64,000 nucleotides of DNA from Psychrobacter sp. (GCF_030454045.1 NZ_JAKDJE010000002.1:32728-96727), one strand, 5' to 3'; shown: positions 17,390-26,749, numbered from the stretch's first letter. Made by a program: numbers and translations. The notes: generated by a model not told the origin, from the letters alone.

Positions 17390-18700
17390 CTATGACTTTA
17401 GACCCATTGCATAGGTCGCAACCAATGGCTTAATGTTTGGCAATTTATCAAAGGCCAGTAATGCCATATTTCGTGCCAGCTTAATGGCGGGATTAGGATG
17501 CGTGAAGCCATGTACCACGGCATCACAGAATCGAATCACCCGCTTTTGATCCGTTTGACGCGCTTTCTCATAGCGCTTTAGTAATTGTGCATTACCGATG
17601 TCTTCGCCTTTGAGCACTTGTGCGCTCATCATCTGCGCCAACACATGCGCATCTCGCATACACAGATTGAACCCTTGACCCGCAACAGGATGCAGGGTGT
17701 GAGCGGCATTACCCATGATAACGCAGCGACCCTCGACCTGCTTGTCTGCCAGCACGCGAGACAAGGGATACGCGCCGCGGCGACCAGCAGCAACGAATTT
17801 GCCAGCGCGTTGTCCAAACGCTTGCTGTAGCGTCTGCAAGAAATGCGCGTCGTCTTCTAGATATTTGGTTTCTTCACCTGTTGGACAGACCCAAACCACA
17901 GAGCGTCTATAGCCTTGTTGATAGGTGTCATTGCCATCACCTTCTGGGTCCGTCAGCGGTAGCACCGCCAGTGGCCCTGCTGGGCTAAAACGCTCAATCG
18001 CTACATGCTCATGCGGTCTATCGGTCTCTACCACACCAACAATAGCCGTTTGCTGATAGTCATAGGTTGTGGTGCCGATATCTAACAATTGACGTACCGT
18101 AGAGTCACGTCCATCACAGGCAACCAATACGCTGGCTTGCAGCTGTTGCTCGTTTTCTGCTTCGCCATCATTGCTAAAACTCAGCGTCACGCCATCCACT
18201 TGTTGGGCAACGGTATTAACGCTGGCATTATCAATCAAGGTAATAAGTGGCGACTGCTGTGCGGCTAATAAGAGCTTACGCCCTAGCCACGCGTTTTCAA
18301 TGACTTGTCCAAAGGATTCTACTTTCTCTTCGGTTTTATTGAGCTGTGCGCGCCCAAAGCTGCCTTGCTCGCTAATCTGCACGCTATCAATTCGGCACGC
18401 ATGGCTTTGTAGCTCGTCCCATAGACCAATCTCTTGATAGATCTGTACTGTGCGCCGCGATAATGCCGTATTACGACTGTCTAGGTAATGACGGCGCGTA
18501 CGGTCATCGGACGGACTAATAGTGGGATAACGGTTTTTTTCTAATAACGTGCTCGCAATACCGTGATACGCCAGCAATAACGCAAAAGACAAACCGACAT
18601 GACCGCCGCCAACGATAAGCACCTGTTGGTCGGTGATGGCCTTTTTATTATCAGATCTATGCTTAGTATTGAATGAATGTGAATCAGTCTCTGGCATCAT
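17390..18700 (-). CDS. ubiH: FAD-dependent 2-octaprenyl-6-methoxyphenol hydroxylase
   Basis: 436 residues. The FAD motif VLIVGGGHVGLSFALLLA begins at about residue 28. TALSRRTVQIYQEIGLWDEL and VQISEQGSFGRAQL...SFGQVIENAWLGRKL match UbiH, which has ISVQ..GHFG.. and ..LGYVVEN.. at these places; this separates it from the UbiI-like neighbour. ACDGRDSTVRQLL and CVIMGNAAHTLHPVAGQGFN are the DG and second FAD motifs. The N-terminus is about 20 residues longer than usual. AGGA lies 7 bases before the start at 18700. Expected role: hydroxylation of the ubiquinone ring at the membrane surface. Confidence 0.88.
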   Translation of the reverse strand: MMPETDSHSFNTKHRSDNKKAITDQQVLIVGGGHVGLSFALLLAYHGIASTLLEKNRYPTISPSDDRTRRHYLDSRNTALSRRTVQIYQEIGLWDELQSHACRIDSVQISEQGSFGRAQLNKTEEKVESFGQVIENAWLGRKLLLAAQQSPLITLIDNASVNTVAQQVDGVTLSFSNDGEAENEQQLQASVLVACDGRDSTVRQLLDIGTTTYDYQQTAIVGVVETDRPHEHVAIERFSPAGPLAVLPLTDPEGDGNDTYQQGYRRSVVWVCPTGEETKYLEDDAHFLQTLQQAFGQRAGKFVAAGRRGAYPLSRVLADKQVEGRCVIMGNAAHTLHPVAGQGFNLCMRDAHVLAQMMSAQVLKGEDIGNAQLLKRYEKARQTDQKRVIRFCDAVVHGFTHPNPAIKLARNMALLAFDKLPNIKPLVATYAMGLKS

Positions 18701-18711
18701 TATCGTTCCTA

Positions 18712-18912
18712 TTATAATTTTTGGGTATAGAGATCTTTAGTGATTGATAGCCGTTTTATTGGATAGCCTTTATCTGATAAAGGCTGCTTTTTGCTCAATC
18801 GTAAAGCGCTGTAATATCGCTCATAGATTACCACAAATTGCCTATCCTGCTGTGCTCTTAACCGTAGACAAATCGTTTGTTTACGCTCAGCGCAACGAAT
18901 ATGGACATCCAT
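18712..18912 (-). CDS. Possible small hypothetical protein upstream of ubiH
   Basis: A 66-codon frame ending 11 bp before ubiH. The product is basic (many Arg/Lys), without signal peptide, membrane helix or known motif. No ribosome site is visible before its ATG. It is listed because it could be a leader gene of the ubiH operon, but it may be chance. Confidence 0.25.
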   Translation of the reverse strand: MDVHIRCAERKQTICLRLRAQQDRQFVVIYERYYSALRLSKKQPLSDKGYPIKRLSITKDLYTQKL

Positions 18913-19293
18913 ACTACTAAAAAGATCTAAGTGATCAGCGCCTTCATAAGAGTGTGTCGTTTTACTAACGATAGCGTTGAGATAATAAGTGCTGCGGCAT
19001 AAGACTTGCTTGGTTTAACTTGATAGCCGTCTATGCGCAGATTGCAATCGATATACAAAAACGACGCTATCCGCTCAATGTATCGCTTGAATTTTAAAAA
19101 TTCTCTACCATAATGAAGGCAAGACTTTTATTTATTATCTTCCACAAGACCAACAATAATATTACCGTCATTTTTAGTATCTACTATAACTACTCGACAC
19201 CTATATAACGCCATTAACCACTTTATCTCTGAAACCTATGACGCCACCAAAAACCAAATCACAGCGTCGGGCACACAATACAAGGATAATCGC
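18913..19293. other. Divergent intergenic region ubiH-phoH
   Basis: About 380 bp with no credible gene (about 590 bp if the small frame at 18712-18912 is not real). It holds a possible phoH promoter (19087-19114); nothing else was recognised. Confidence 0.6.
19087..19114 (+). promoter_or_regulatory. Possible phoH promoter
   Basis: TTGAAT (19087-19092) and CATAAT (19109-19114) with a 16-bp spacer resemble -35 and -10 boxes. They lie about 180 bp before phoH, implying a long leader. Confidence 0.35.
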
Positions 19294-20394
19294 TTGACTG
19301 ATACCATGAGCCGCCGTATAAAATTTGAATCTCTAACGCCAGCACAGCTCAAAACCGTGCTTGGTGAATACAATAACCACATGAAATATATCCAAGAACG
19401 CCTCGACATCAAAATCATGCAGCGCCAAGGTGATTTTTGCTTGAGTGGCGATGTGACCGCCGTCGAGCGCGGTGAGCGTATCATCTACAAGATGGTCGAT
19501 GAAGCCCAAAACACCAAAGATATCAGTGCAGAAGAGCTGCATCTGATTATCCAATCTAGCATCTCGCGTGATGAGGATATGGACGACGAGGAGCAAGAGG
19601 ATGACATCGAGGAAGATGATAATGTAGATGAGGCAAATGAGTTTACGCCCGTCAGTTTGCGTACGCGTAAAGGCCGTATTATCCCGCGCGGTGGCAATCA
19701 GCAGCGCTACGTAAAAAACGTCTTAAGCTCTGATGTGTCATTTGGTATTGGCCCTGCTGGTACTGGTAAAACCTATCTGGCGGTTGCCTGTGCGGTCGAT
19801 ATGCTTGAGCGTAACGAGATTGAGCGTATCCTACTCGTACGTCCAGCGGTAGAAGCTGGCGAAAAGCTGGGGTTCTTACCTGGTGATTTGACGCAAAAGA
19901 TTGACCCTTACTTACGTCCATTGTATGACGCGCTGTATGAGATGATCGGGTTTGAAAAAGTCGGTAAAATGATCGAGCGTCAGATTATCGAAATCGCCCC
20001 ACTTGCTTATATGCGTGGTCGTACGCTCAATAACTCCTTTGTTATTTTGGACGAAGCGCAAAACACCACGCCTGAACAGATGAAGATGTTTTTGACACGT
20101 TTAGGCTTTGGCTCACGGGCTGTGATTACAGGTGACATTACTCAGGTTGATTTGCCACGCGGTCACAAATCAGGTCTCGCGCAGGCGATGGATATCTTAA
20201 AAAACATTGAAGAGATCCACATCACCAAGTTTGACTCAAAGGATGTAGTACGACATCAGTTGGTACAACAAATCGTTGAAGCTTATGACGTATATGACGA
20301 AGAGCAACTGGCACTACAAGAAAAACGTAAGTTTGAACGCATAAAAGAGCAAGAGCGCAAGCAAGCCATCACGGACGCCGCCGCCAAGCTATAA
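19294..20394 (+). CDS. PhoH family ATPase (YbeZ-like)
   Basis: 366 residues. The C-terminal two thirds form the PhoH P-loop domain: Walker A FGIGPAGTGKTYLAV (about 150-164), LVRPAVEAGEKLGFLPGDL, YMRGRTLNNSFVILDEAQNT (Walker B) and TGDITQVDLPRG. The N-terminal part (IKFESLTPAQLKTVLGEYN...VERGERII) resembles the single-stranded-RNA-binding region of YbeZ. A run of about 25 mostly acidic residues links the two. The family partners the endoribonuclease YbeY in rRNA and RNA quality control, and ybeY follows. Start: TTG 19294 has AGGA seven bases upstream; ATG 19306 is an alternative. The 43-bp spacing to a strong terminator is unusual for this pair. Confidence 0.92.
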   Translation: MTDTMSRRIKFESLTPAQLKTVLGEYNNHMKYIQERLDIKIMQRQGDFCLSGDVTAVERGERIIYKMVDEAQNTKDISAEELHLIIQSSISRDEDMDDEEQEDDIEEDDNVDEANEFTPVSLRTRKGRIIPRGGNQQRYVKNVLSSDVSFGIGPAGTGKTYLAVACAVDMLERNEIERILLVRPAVEAGEKLGFLPGDLTQKIDPYLRPLYDALYEMIGFEKVGKMIERQIIEIAPLAYMRGRTLNNSFVILDEAQNTTPEQMKMFLTRLGFGSRAVITGDITQVDLPRGHKSGLAQAMDILKNIEEIHITKFDSKDVVRHQLVQQIVEAYDVYDEEQLALQEKRKFERIKEQERKQAITDAAAKL

Positions 20395-20420
20395 TGACGT
20401 TCGCTATACGCTAGATTTAA

Positions 20421-20453
20421 AAAACCGGATTACTAAAGGTAGTCCGGTTTTTT
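20421..20453 (+). terminator. Strong intrinsic terminator between phoH and ybeY
   Basis: A 14-bp stem (20421-20434 with 20438-20451, two G-T wobbles), three-base loop, outer A4/T4 arms and continuing T-run. It separates phoH from ybeY. Confidence 0.85.
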
Positions 20454-20556
20454 CTTGGCAGAGATAGCGTATATTTAATATTATTTGGGTTAAGCATGGC
20501 CTAGAGTTAGTGTGTTTGACTAGGCACACCCATCTATAATGAGACAGGACAATAAT

Positions 20557-21162
20557 ATGAACCAGTTTGACAATGATAATGGCCATCAAGATGAAAAAAA
20601 CCACACTCAGGATGAGAGCTTGGTAGCGCTTGATATCAATGCAGCCGATAGTATCAGTGACGAAGTATTGGATAAATTTTATGATCGTGAGCAGCTACTA
20701 TCTATCATGATGGCGACTTTGGATGATATGGATGGGCGCATCAACGACGGTCTGACGCTGCCCTACTTTGCCGATATTGATTCTGAGCTGTGGCAAGATA
20801 AACCTAAAACCTTGGATATATACATTACAGATGAAATCGAAGGCCAAGCCCTCAATTTAGAGGCACGCGGTAAGGACTACGCGACCAATATTTTGTCTTA
20901 TCCAAGTGAGTTGCCTGCCGCCGTCATTGAACTTATGCCAACGCTACCGCTCGGTGAGCTGATTGTCTGTCATGACGTGATGGTGCGGGAGGCTCGGGAG
21001 CAAGACAAAACCGTGGTGCAGCATATTAGCCATTTGCTGATACATGGCATACTGCACCTACTGGGTTTTGATCATGAACTCGGAGACGCCGAGCAAGAAG
21101 AAATGGAGCGATTTGAGATTGAGATTTTGGCAGGCCTAAATCTACCAAATCCCTATCTTTAA
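20557..21162 (+). CDS. ybeY: Endoribonuclease YbeY, 16S rRNA 3'-end maturation
   Basis: A metal-dependent RNase needed for 16S rRNA 3' processing and late 70S quality control. The zinc motif HGILHLLGFDHELGD (H-x3-H-x5-H) is near residue 168, preceded by LGELIVCHDVMVREA; SYPSELP stands where the family's SFP motif is expected. At 201 residues it is about 45 longer than E. coli YbeY (155) because of an acidic, low-complexity N-terminal extension. ATG 20557, seven bases after AGGA, is preferred to ATG 20539. It usually sits with ybeZ and ybeX; here phoH is upstream behind a terminator and no ybeX follows. Confidence 0.93.
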   Translation: MNQFDNDNGHQDEKNHTQDESLVALDINAADSISDEVLDKFYDREQLLSIMMATLDDMDGRINDGLTLPYFADIDSELWQDKPKTLDIYITDEIEGQALNLEARGKDYATNILSYPSELPAAVIELMPTLPLGELIVCHDVMVREAREQDKTVVQHISHLLIHGILHLLGFDHELGDAEQEEMERFEIEILAGLNLPNPYL

Positions 21163-21173
21163 TTCAGTCTTAA

Positions 21174-22049
21174 TCAATCTTTAGTGGTCGGCAGCTTTTG
21201 TGCTTGACCCATTTGATTGATCATTTGATCCAAACCTTTGACATGGACACTGCGCTGCGGGAATGGAATCTCAATATTCTCATCATCCAACGCGTGTTTG
21301 AACTGCTCAAGTAACTGGCACTGCATGGTCCACCAATCAGCGTTGGTCGTCCATACGTTCAATGTCAAATCAACTGAATTGTCGCCAAGATTGGTCACTC
21401 GTACAATAGGCTCAGGATCAGTAAAAGACAACGGGTTATTTCTGGCCAGACTCAGCATCAGATCTTTGGCCGTTTTGATATCTGCATCATAGCCAATGCC
21501 CACGGTGATATCGACGCGGCGATTGGGTAGTGCTGTATAGTTGACCACTGCTGAGGTTGTGATGTCGCTGTTAGGAATAATGATGTCATGATTGTTAATG
21601 GTCGTTAGATGCGTGTTGACCAAGGTAATCTCTGTCACTGTACCCGTATAGCTGCTGATCTGCACATAATCACCGCGTACAAATGGGCGAAAAGTCACGA
21701 TCATAATGCCAGCGGCAAAATTTGATAATTGATCCTTTAAAGACAAACCAACCGCAACGGCAGCACCGCCCAAGATAGCAACGACCGAGGTGGTCTGTAC
21801 GCCCACTTTGCTAAGTGCGGCTAAGACTACGACAACCAATAGCACGCCATACAACAGACGGCTTAAAAAGCCCGTCACGGTCTCATCTAAATGACTACGT
21901 GCCATGAGACGGCCAGAGAAAACGACGGCTTTTTTGGCAAGCCAGCGCCCAACGATAAATATAATTATTGCCAAAGCCACCTTGATGACTATCTCTAATG
22001 CATTGCTGGTGAGCGTTGCAACATCTACTGTAAAACCTAAAAATTCCAT
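21174..22049 (-). CDS. mscS: Small-conductance mechanosensitive channel, MscS family
   Basis: 291 residues, close to E. coli MscS (286). Three N-terminal membrane helices, the third with the pore-lining pattern GGAAVAVGLSLKDQLSNFAAG, then the beta-domain FRPFVRGDYVQI, VTEITLVNTHLTTINNHDIIIPNSDI and the C-terminal vestibule domain (DITVGIGYDADIKTAK...PFPQRSVHV). It opens on membrane tension during hypo-osmotic shock. It is monocistronic and convergent with ybeY, with an 11-bp gap. Confidence 0.92.
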   Translation of the reverse strand: MEFLGFTVDVATLTSNALEIVIKVALAIIIFIVGRWLAKKAVVFSGRLMARSHLDETVTGFLSRLLYGVLLVVVVLAALSKVGVQTTSVVAILGGAAVAVGLSLKDQLSNFAAGIMIVTFRPFVRGDYVQISSYTGTVTEITLVNTHLTTINNHDIIIPNSDITTSAVVNYTALPNRRVDITVGIGYDADIKTAKDLMLSLARNNPLSFTDPEPIVRVTNLGDNSVDLTLNVWTTNADWWTMQCQLLEQFKHALDDENIEIPFPQRSVHVKGLDQMINQMGQAQKLPTTKD

Positions 22050-22174
22050 ACTGACTCTTTATTCTATAGCGGTTTGTGATAAGTTTGAATATCTGTTGAT
22101 ACTACGATCGTCAAATATTATGACGTATTCGTTATTATTCTATGTTTATTTATCGTGTTATCTGCGGTTTGACC

Positions 22175-23095
22175 TTAGTAAGTAACGTCCACCTTGTCAC
22201 TATAGCGATAGGTACGTATCAGTCGCAACTCGACAATATCGCTCATCTCTTTGGTAAATTGTCCAAAGGGGGCCGCTTGTCTTACCGATTGTTTGGCCGC
22301 CTCATCGAGTATCGTCGAGTTTGAGCTTTCTAGCAGACGAATGGCTTTGATATTGCCATTGTTACTAATGATGACCATGAGCCGCACTTCACCAGTGATA
22401 CCTTGCGCGCGGGCCTGTACGGGATAGTGCAGATTGCCGACACGCTCGACATGCTCACGAAAGGTATTGATATAGTCGGCGGCGGCCCCGCGTGTGGTCG
22501 AGTTACTGTCCATGGTCACAACTTTGGACTTGGTGGCATAGACTTGTTGACGCTGAGAGAGCTGTGCTTCTAGAGTAGCGATTTGCTTACGCAAACGCGC
22601 TTCTTGTGCCATGATGTCATCTTGTGCTTGTTTGCTATCATTATCCGACTCTACGCTCGCCTGACGCCAGCTTAGCGTGGTGCGCAGATAGCTCTCTTGG
22701 TAGCGCTGCTGTCGCACTTGGCGCTGCAGATTGATGACGTCTTGTGTCTCACTCATTTGCTCAGCAGACAATGGACTCATTTGGTCACTCTCTTGTCTTA
22801 GTCGCTCCTCTATGGTACCGCCGCCTTCTTGTGAAGCGTTGGCAATAAAATGAGCGTCCTCATTTGGCTGCATATTGTCGGTGAGCGCCTTTGCCACATC
22901 TTGCATCATTGCCGCAGGATCCTTACCCATCGAAAAGCTGATACCAAAGATAATCAGCACGTGTATGGCAACTGCAATGACGACCGCAACAGCTAAGCTC
23001 ACATCACGCTTAGGCGGCTGCGCTGAAAAATGGTAGCTTTGTGAGTCTTTGATATAGGCCACGATGGGTCTCAGATTATGGACAAAAAATATCAT
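22175..23095 (-). CDS. TonB-family protein (cell-envelope energy transducer-like)
   Basis: About 306 residues. A cytoplasmic N-terminus of about 35 residues, one membrane helix (VSLAVAVVIAVAIHVLIIFGISF), a long polar region with coiled-coil character (roughly 110-190, rich in Gln, Arg, Glu) and a C-terminal TonB-like domain beginning LHYPVQARAQGITGEVRLMV and ending LRLIRTYRY. There is no Pro-rich Glu-Pro/Lys-Pro spacer as in classical TonB; a helical spacer replaces it. No exbB or exbD is nearby. The start is uncertain; the frame is open to 23155 without any ribosome site. A role in energising outer-membrane transport is suggested by family only. Confidence 0.75.
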   Translation of the reverse strand: MIFFVHNLRPIVAYIKDSQSYHFSAQPPKRDVSLAVAVVIAVAIHVLIIFGISFSMGKDPAAMMQDVAKALTDNMQPNEDAHFIANASQEGGGTIEERLRQESDQMSPLSAEQMSETQDVINLQRQVRQQRYQESYLRTTLSWRQASVESDNDSKQAQDDIMAQEARLRKQIATLEAQLSQRQQVYATKSKVVTMDSNSTTRGAAADYINTFREHVERVGNLHYPVQARAQGITGEVRLMVIISNNGNIKAIRLLESSNSTILDEAAKQSVRQAAPFGQFTKEMSDIVELRLIRTYRYSDKVDVTY

Positions 23096-23399
23096 GGCAG
23101 TGTCGGTATAAATGAGCACTGTCATGATGTACACGATATATGTTGGCGCTATCATAACATGACATAGAATTAAGTCGCTAGCCCAACCGATAGTGTCGAG
23201 AGATGGCGCTAACCAGTCAGTGTTTACAACCTTTCATCTACTTAAAACAAATCCCTATCACTAAAAATGTTATAAAACAGGTATCGTCTTTATGATATCA
23301 AATGAATTGTCATAAAACGCATGTGTCCATTTTGAAGCCACGGTATTTGTTATATACTGTTTTAGAATGGTAGTGCTAAGCCCTATAATTATAAGGATA

Positions 23400-24185
23400 A
23401 TGAGTTTGAGCGACTTCGATCATGTGAATAATTCAGACAGTTTTGACGAGTTCTTTGAGAGTATTGGCTATCGTTTTGATGAGTCACTTGGCAGTGGTTG
23501 GGAGCGTATCGCCCAGTCAGTTAAAGACATTTATCATAAAACCACCGATAAACTCGAAGATGAGCTGTCACTACCAGTCGCACAAAAATACGTGAATGAA
23601 GCGCTTCAAAGCTTTGTAACGGATAATGTAAAAGCCATACTAGAGCTACGTGTCGAGATGCATGATGACTGGTTTCGCTTGTACTGTACGGTCAATGTGG
23701 GTGGTATTTACGCCGAAGTGGCCAGTAACTTTAGTTTGATACATGTCCAGCTCGATCGTAATGTCCAACGCTTTGTATTTGGTCAGCAGACATATACTGA
23801 TATTTTAAATTTACGCTGTGAGTCTTTTATCAAACGCCAAGGGATCAAGCTTGCTATTTGGTTTTATCATAGCATCCTTAAAAAAGACCCATTGGGTTTC
23901 ATTCTCTCTTACGTCAATATTGCCCGTCCGAAAGACGAAGTGATCTATCTCGATATTCATCGCTGGCTAAAAAACAATAAAAAGATCATGGGCGCACTGT
24001 ACAAGGTGCAGGTCAACTATGGAGAGCTTGAAGAAGAGCAGATGGTTTTAAAGGCTCAAATCAACTACCGTGATTTATTGGCTTCCAGCAATAACGAGGA
24101 TATCATTAGCGATGCAGATGAGCCGCAATTGATGCAAGGCCCTATCAGCCCTGTAGATGATGCCACCGAACCCAGCCAAGAATAA
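23400..24185 (+). CDS. Hypothetical protein, no recognised family
   Basis: 261 residues, acidic overall, with no signal peptide and no convincing membrane helix. The middle (about 80-200) alternates hydrophobic and polar residues like a folded beta-rich domain: LRVEMHDDWFRLYCTVNVGG and FSLIHVQLDRNVQRFVFG. HRWLKNNKKIMGALYKVQVNYG follows (quoted in part above 20 residues: begins HRWLKN, ends QVNYG). The C-terminal 35 residues are acidic and probably disordered. AAGGA lies just before ATG 23400; TTG 23406 has better spacing. It is monocistronic between divergent tonB-like and convergent fpr, with a strong terminator. Coding is convincing from protein character; function is unknown. Confidence 0.75.
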   Translation: MSLSDFDHVNNSDSFDEFFESIGYRFDESLGSGWERIAQSVKDIYHKTTDKLEDELSLPVAQKYVNEALQSFVTDNVKAILELRVEMHDDWFRLYCTVNVGGIYAEVASNFSLIHVQLDRNVQRFVFGQQTYTDILNLRCESFIKRQGIKLAIWFYHSILKKDPLGFILSYVNIARPKDEVIYLDIHRWLKNNKKIMGALYKVQVNYGELEEEQMVLKAQINYRDLLASSNNEDIISDADEPQLMQGPISPVDDATEPSQE

Positions 24186-24206
24186 CGATCCATAAATGAT
24201 GTCTCC

Positions 24207-24260
24207 AAAAAAAACACTACATCTCACAGGTTATTAGCCTGATAGATGTAGCGTTTTTTA
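24207..24260. terminator. Bidirectional terminator between hypothetical gene and fpr
   Basis: A 16-bp stem with one mismatch (24209-24224 with 24244-24259) whose arms end in A6 and T6, plus an inner CAGG/CCTG stem. It serves both convergent genes. Confidence 0.85.
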
Positions 24261-24286
24261 TTAAATGAGACAATCGTCAGTGGGTA

Positions 24287-25102
24287 CTACCAATAGTTCT
24301 CAACAGCAATATTACCCTCACCTCGGCGATTCATGACCAATCCTAGTTTTTTTAACGCTTCTTTAGTGTCTTCTACCATATCTGGATTGCCGCACAGCAT
24401 GACATGGGTGGTATCAACATCTAATGCGATACCCGCGCGCGCTTGCAACGTGCCTTCTAATAACAGTTTTGGTAGTCGCTCTGATAATGCGCCGTCAACA
24501 GTCTCTCGGGTGACGATAGGAATGAAAATCAGCTTTGCAGGATTATCAACCAGCGAGCCAAAATCGTCTTGCAAGCGCTCGATTTGCTTAACGTAAGCAA
24601 GCTCATCCGTCGAACGAGCGCTATAGGCCAGTACAATATGCTCATAATCCTCCCATGTCTTTAGGTCTTGGAGCATCGACAAAAACGGTGCAAGGCCAGT
24701 GCCTGTGGCAAGCAGCCACAAGTCCTTAGGTAGGGGTTTTTGGTAACGCGCCAAAGTCAAAAACCCAAATGGCATGGTGTTAAGGAGTAGCTCATCGCCC
24801 ACTTGTAGATGCTGCAACTGTGAGGTAAAAGCACCATCAGGAATCACAATAGAAAAAAACTCTAGCACCTCATCAAAGGGCGAAGACACAATTGAATACG
24901 CTCGAAAGATATCTTCATTCAATGCTTCATCACTTGCCTCAACCTGCTGATAATACTTCAGCCGACTGGGGTTGACCCCCAAACGCACAAACTGTCCGGC
25001 AGTAAACTTAAAACTATCAGGACGGCTGACGGTAAAGCTAAATAAATTTGGCGTCCATGTGGTTTTGCTAAGCACCGTTACCGTTTGAATATTATCACTC
25101 AT
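24287..25102 (-). CDS. fpr: Ferredoxin/flavodoxin--NADP+ reductase
   Basis: 271 residues of the bacterial Fpr class. The FAD domain shows FTAGQFVRLGV, RAYSIVSSPFDE (R-x-Y-S/T FAD motif) and IPDGAFTSQLQHLQVGDEL. The NADP domain shows LLATGTGLAPFLSML and VMLCGNPDMVEDTKEALKKL. The C-terminal VENYW, with a terminal aromatic Trp, is typical of subclass I bacterial enzymes like E. coli Fpr. It passes electrons between NADPH and ferredoxin or flavodoxin, for example in oxidative-stress defence and Fe-S repair. It lies 165 bp downstream of nuoN, beyond the nuo terminator, so it is probably transcribed separately. Confidence 0.93.
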   Translation of the reverse strand: MSDNIQTVTVLSKTTWTPNLFSFTVSRPDSFKFTAGQFVRLGVNPSRLKYYQQVEASDEALNEDIFRAYSIVSSPFDEVLEFFSIVIPDGAFTSQLQHLQVGDELLLNTMPFGFLTLARYQKPLPKDLWLLATGTGLAPFLSMLQDLKTWEDYEHIVLAYSARSTDELAYVKQIERLQDDFGSLVDNPAKLIFIPIVTRETVDGALSERLPKLLLEGTLQARAGIALDVDTTHVMLCGNPDMVEDTKEALKKLGLVMNRRGEGNIAVENYW

Positions 25103-25173
25103 AACTGTTCATCACTCATATTTTATTAAATGGTATTTTTATAAGATAGTTTTGCCAAAGACAAAAATTAAGC

Positions 25174-25220
25174 AAAAAAAGATGCGCCAAGCTTATCATA
25201 AAGCGGGCGCATCTTGGTTT
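25174..25220 (-). terminator. Terminator of the nuo operon
   Basis: A 10-bp perfect stem AAGATGCGCC / GGCGCATCTT (25179-25188, 25206-25215). Read on the minus strand it is followed by a T7 run (25180-25174), just after nuoN. Confidence 0.85.
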
Positions 25221-25267
25221 TTTAACCGTAACCGTAGATAAAACGTATTTACTGCTGATTCTTGATA

Positions 25268-26746
25268 CTACCAAATACGAGCCAAACTTGCCCATTCAAT
25301 CATGCTATTTGGCAAGATACCAAAGAACAGGATAATCGCAGTCACAGCAATTACCATAATACCGCCGGTACGAATACCCCATTGTCCAGACACGTCAAAC
25401 TCGATGAACTGCTTAGGACGTTTGAATAGTGTGAGTAACACGCGCAAGTAGTAGAATAGACCAATCGCACTACCTAGGATAATCATCGCAGCCAAGAACC
25501 AGTTGGTGCCCTGTACCGCCGCCAAGATCGCAAATAGCTTGGTGATAAAGCCGGCGGTCAATGGAATACCAGCCAGTGACAACATCATGATAGTCATCAC
25601 AGCGGTCAATACTGGACGACGCCAGAATAGTCCTTGATAATGAGTCAACTCATCGGCTTCACCAGATAGGCGATATGGACTCGACATTAATGTCACCACA
25701 CCAAAAGCACCGATAGACGTAAAGGCATACACCGCCATATACATACTAGAGATGCTATCAGCGGCAGCACCAATACTGACGATAACGATCATCACATAAC
25801 CCATATGGGCAATAGACGAATAGCCCAATAGACGTTTGAGGCTGGTCTGACGCACAGCCAACAAGTTACCTACCAAGATAGACAAGGTTGCCATCACCAT
25901 CAATAACATCTGCACCGATGGCAATGCCAATAAAGAGGTATCGATTAAGAATCGAACCGCCAGCGCCATCATGGCAACTTTTGAGACAGACGCCAAAAAG
26001 GTCGCAATAGGTACAGGCGCGCCTTCATAAACATCTGGCGTCCACATATGAAAGGGGGCCGCAGAGAGCTTAAAGGCAATCCCAAACATCATCATCGCCG
26101 CACCCAATATCAGTAGTGGCGATTCAAACAAATTGCCTAGCACCATACTGATTGGCTTAAATGCTAGTGAGCCTACTTCTGCATAGATAAAGGCCATACC
26201 CATGAGTAAAGTCGCTGACGCGGTCGCCGACAACACTAGATACTTCAGCCCCGACTCAAGCGAGCGGTTACGCATATAAGTGTAAGCGAGTAAGCCATAT
26301 AAAGGCACTGACAACATCTCTAGACTCATAAAGAATGACGCCATATGCTGAGCACTGACCATGAGTAACGCGCCAACAGTCGACAGCAGCATGAGCAAGT
26401 ACAGCTCTTCTTTATTGTCTTTGAGGTTGGCCAGATACGCATACGATAGCGTACAACAAGCCAATGCGCAGATCAGGATCACCACCATATTGAACTGAGC
26501 AAAGTTATCAATCACAAATAACTGCTCAGCATTTGGCGCGATAGCACCGCTTTCGATAAAGCCTGTCATTTGCCCAAGTAACGTAACCAGAGCAATATTC
26601 AAACCGACCACGGTAATTGTACCAGTGACCATATGCGAGCGCTTGATAGTGATGGCAATCATCACCACGAGTACCGTAATCACTACGGCGATAATCGGCG
26701 CGTAAGGCACAAGCCCTATCAAATCATTCATTGTAATCTCATTCAT
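25268..26746 (-). CDS. nuoN: NADH-quinone oxidoreductase subunit N
   Basis: 492-residue antiporter-like proton-translocating subunit of complex I. About 14 membrane helices; key helix segments include MASFFMSLEMLSVPLYGLLA (conserved Glu), SATASATLLMGMAFIYAEVG, AFKLSAAPFHMWTPDVYEGA (conserved Lys and the proton_antipo_M motif) and SLKRLLGYSSIAHMGYVM. It is the last gene of the minus-strand nuo operon, three bases after nuoM, with a terminator downstream. Confidence 0.97.
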   Translation of the reverse strand: MNEITMNDLIGLVPYAPIIAVVITVLVVMIAITIKRSHMVTGTITVVGLNIALVTLLGQMTGFIESGAIAPNAEQLFVIDNFAQFNMVVILICALACCTLSYAYLANLKDNKEELYLLMLLSTVGALLMVSAQHMASFFMSLEMLSVPLYGLLAYTYMRNRSLESGLKYLVLSATASATLLMGMAFIYAEVGSLAFKPISMVLGNLFESPLLILGAAMMMFGIAFKLSAAPFHMWTPDVYEGAPVPIATFLASVSKVAMMALAVRFLIDTSLLALPSVQMLLMVMATLSILVGNLLAVRQTSLKRLLGYSSIAHMGYVMIVIVSIGAAADSISSMYMAVYAFTSIGAFGVVTLMSSPYRLSGEADELTHYQGLFWRRPVLTAVMTIMMLSLAGIPLTAGFITKLFAILAAVQGTNWFLAAMIILGSAIGLFYYLRVLLTLFKRPKQFIEFDVSGQWGIRTGGIMVIAVTAIILFFGILPNSMIEWASLARIW

Positions 26747-26749
26747 GAC

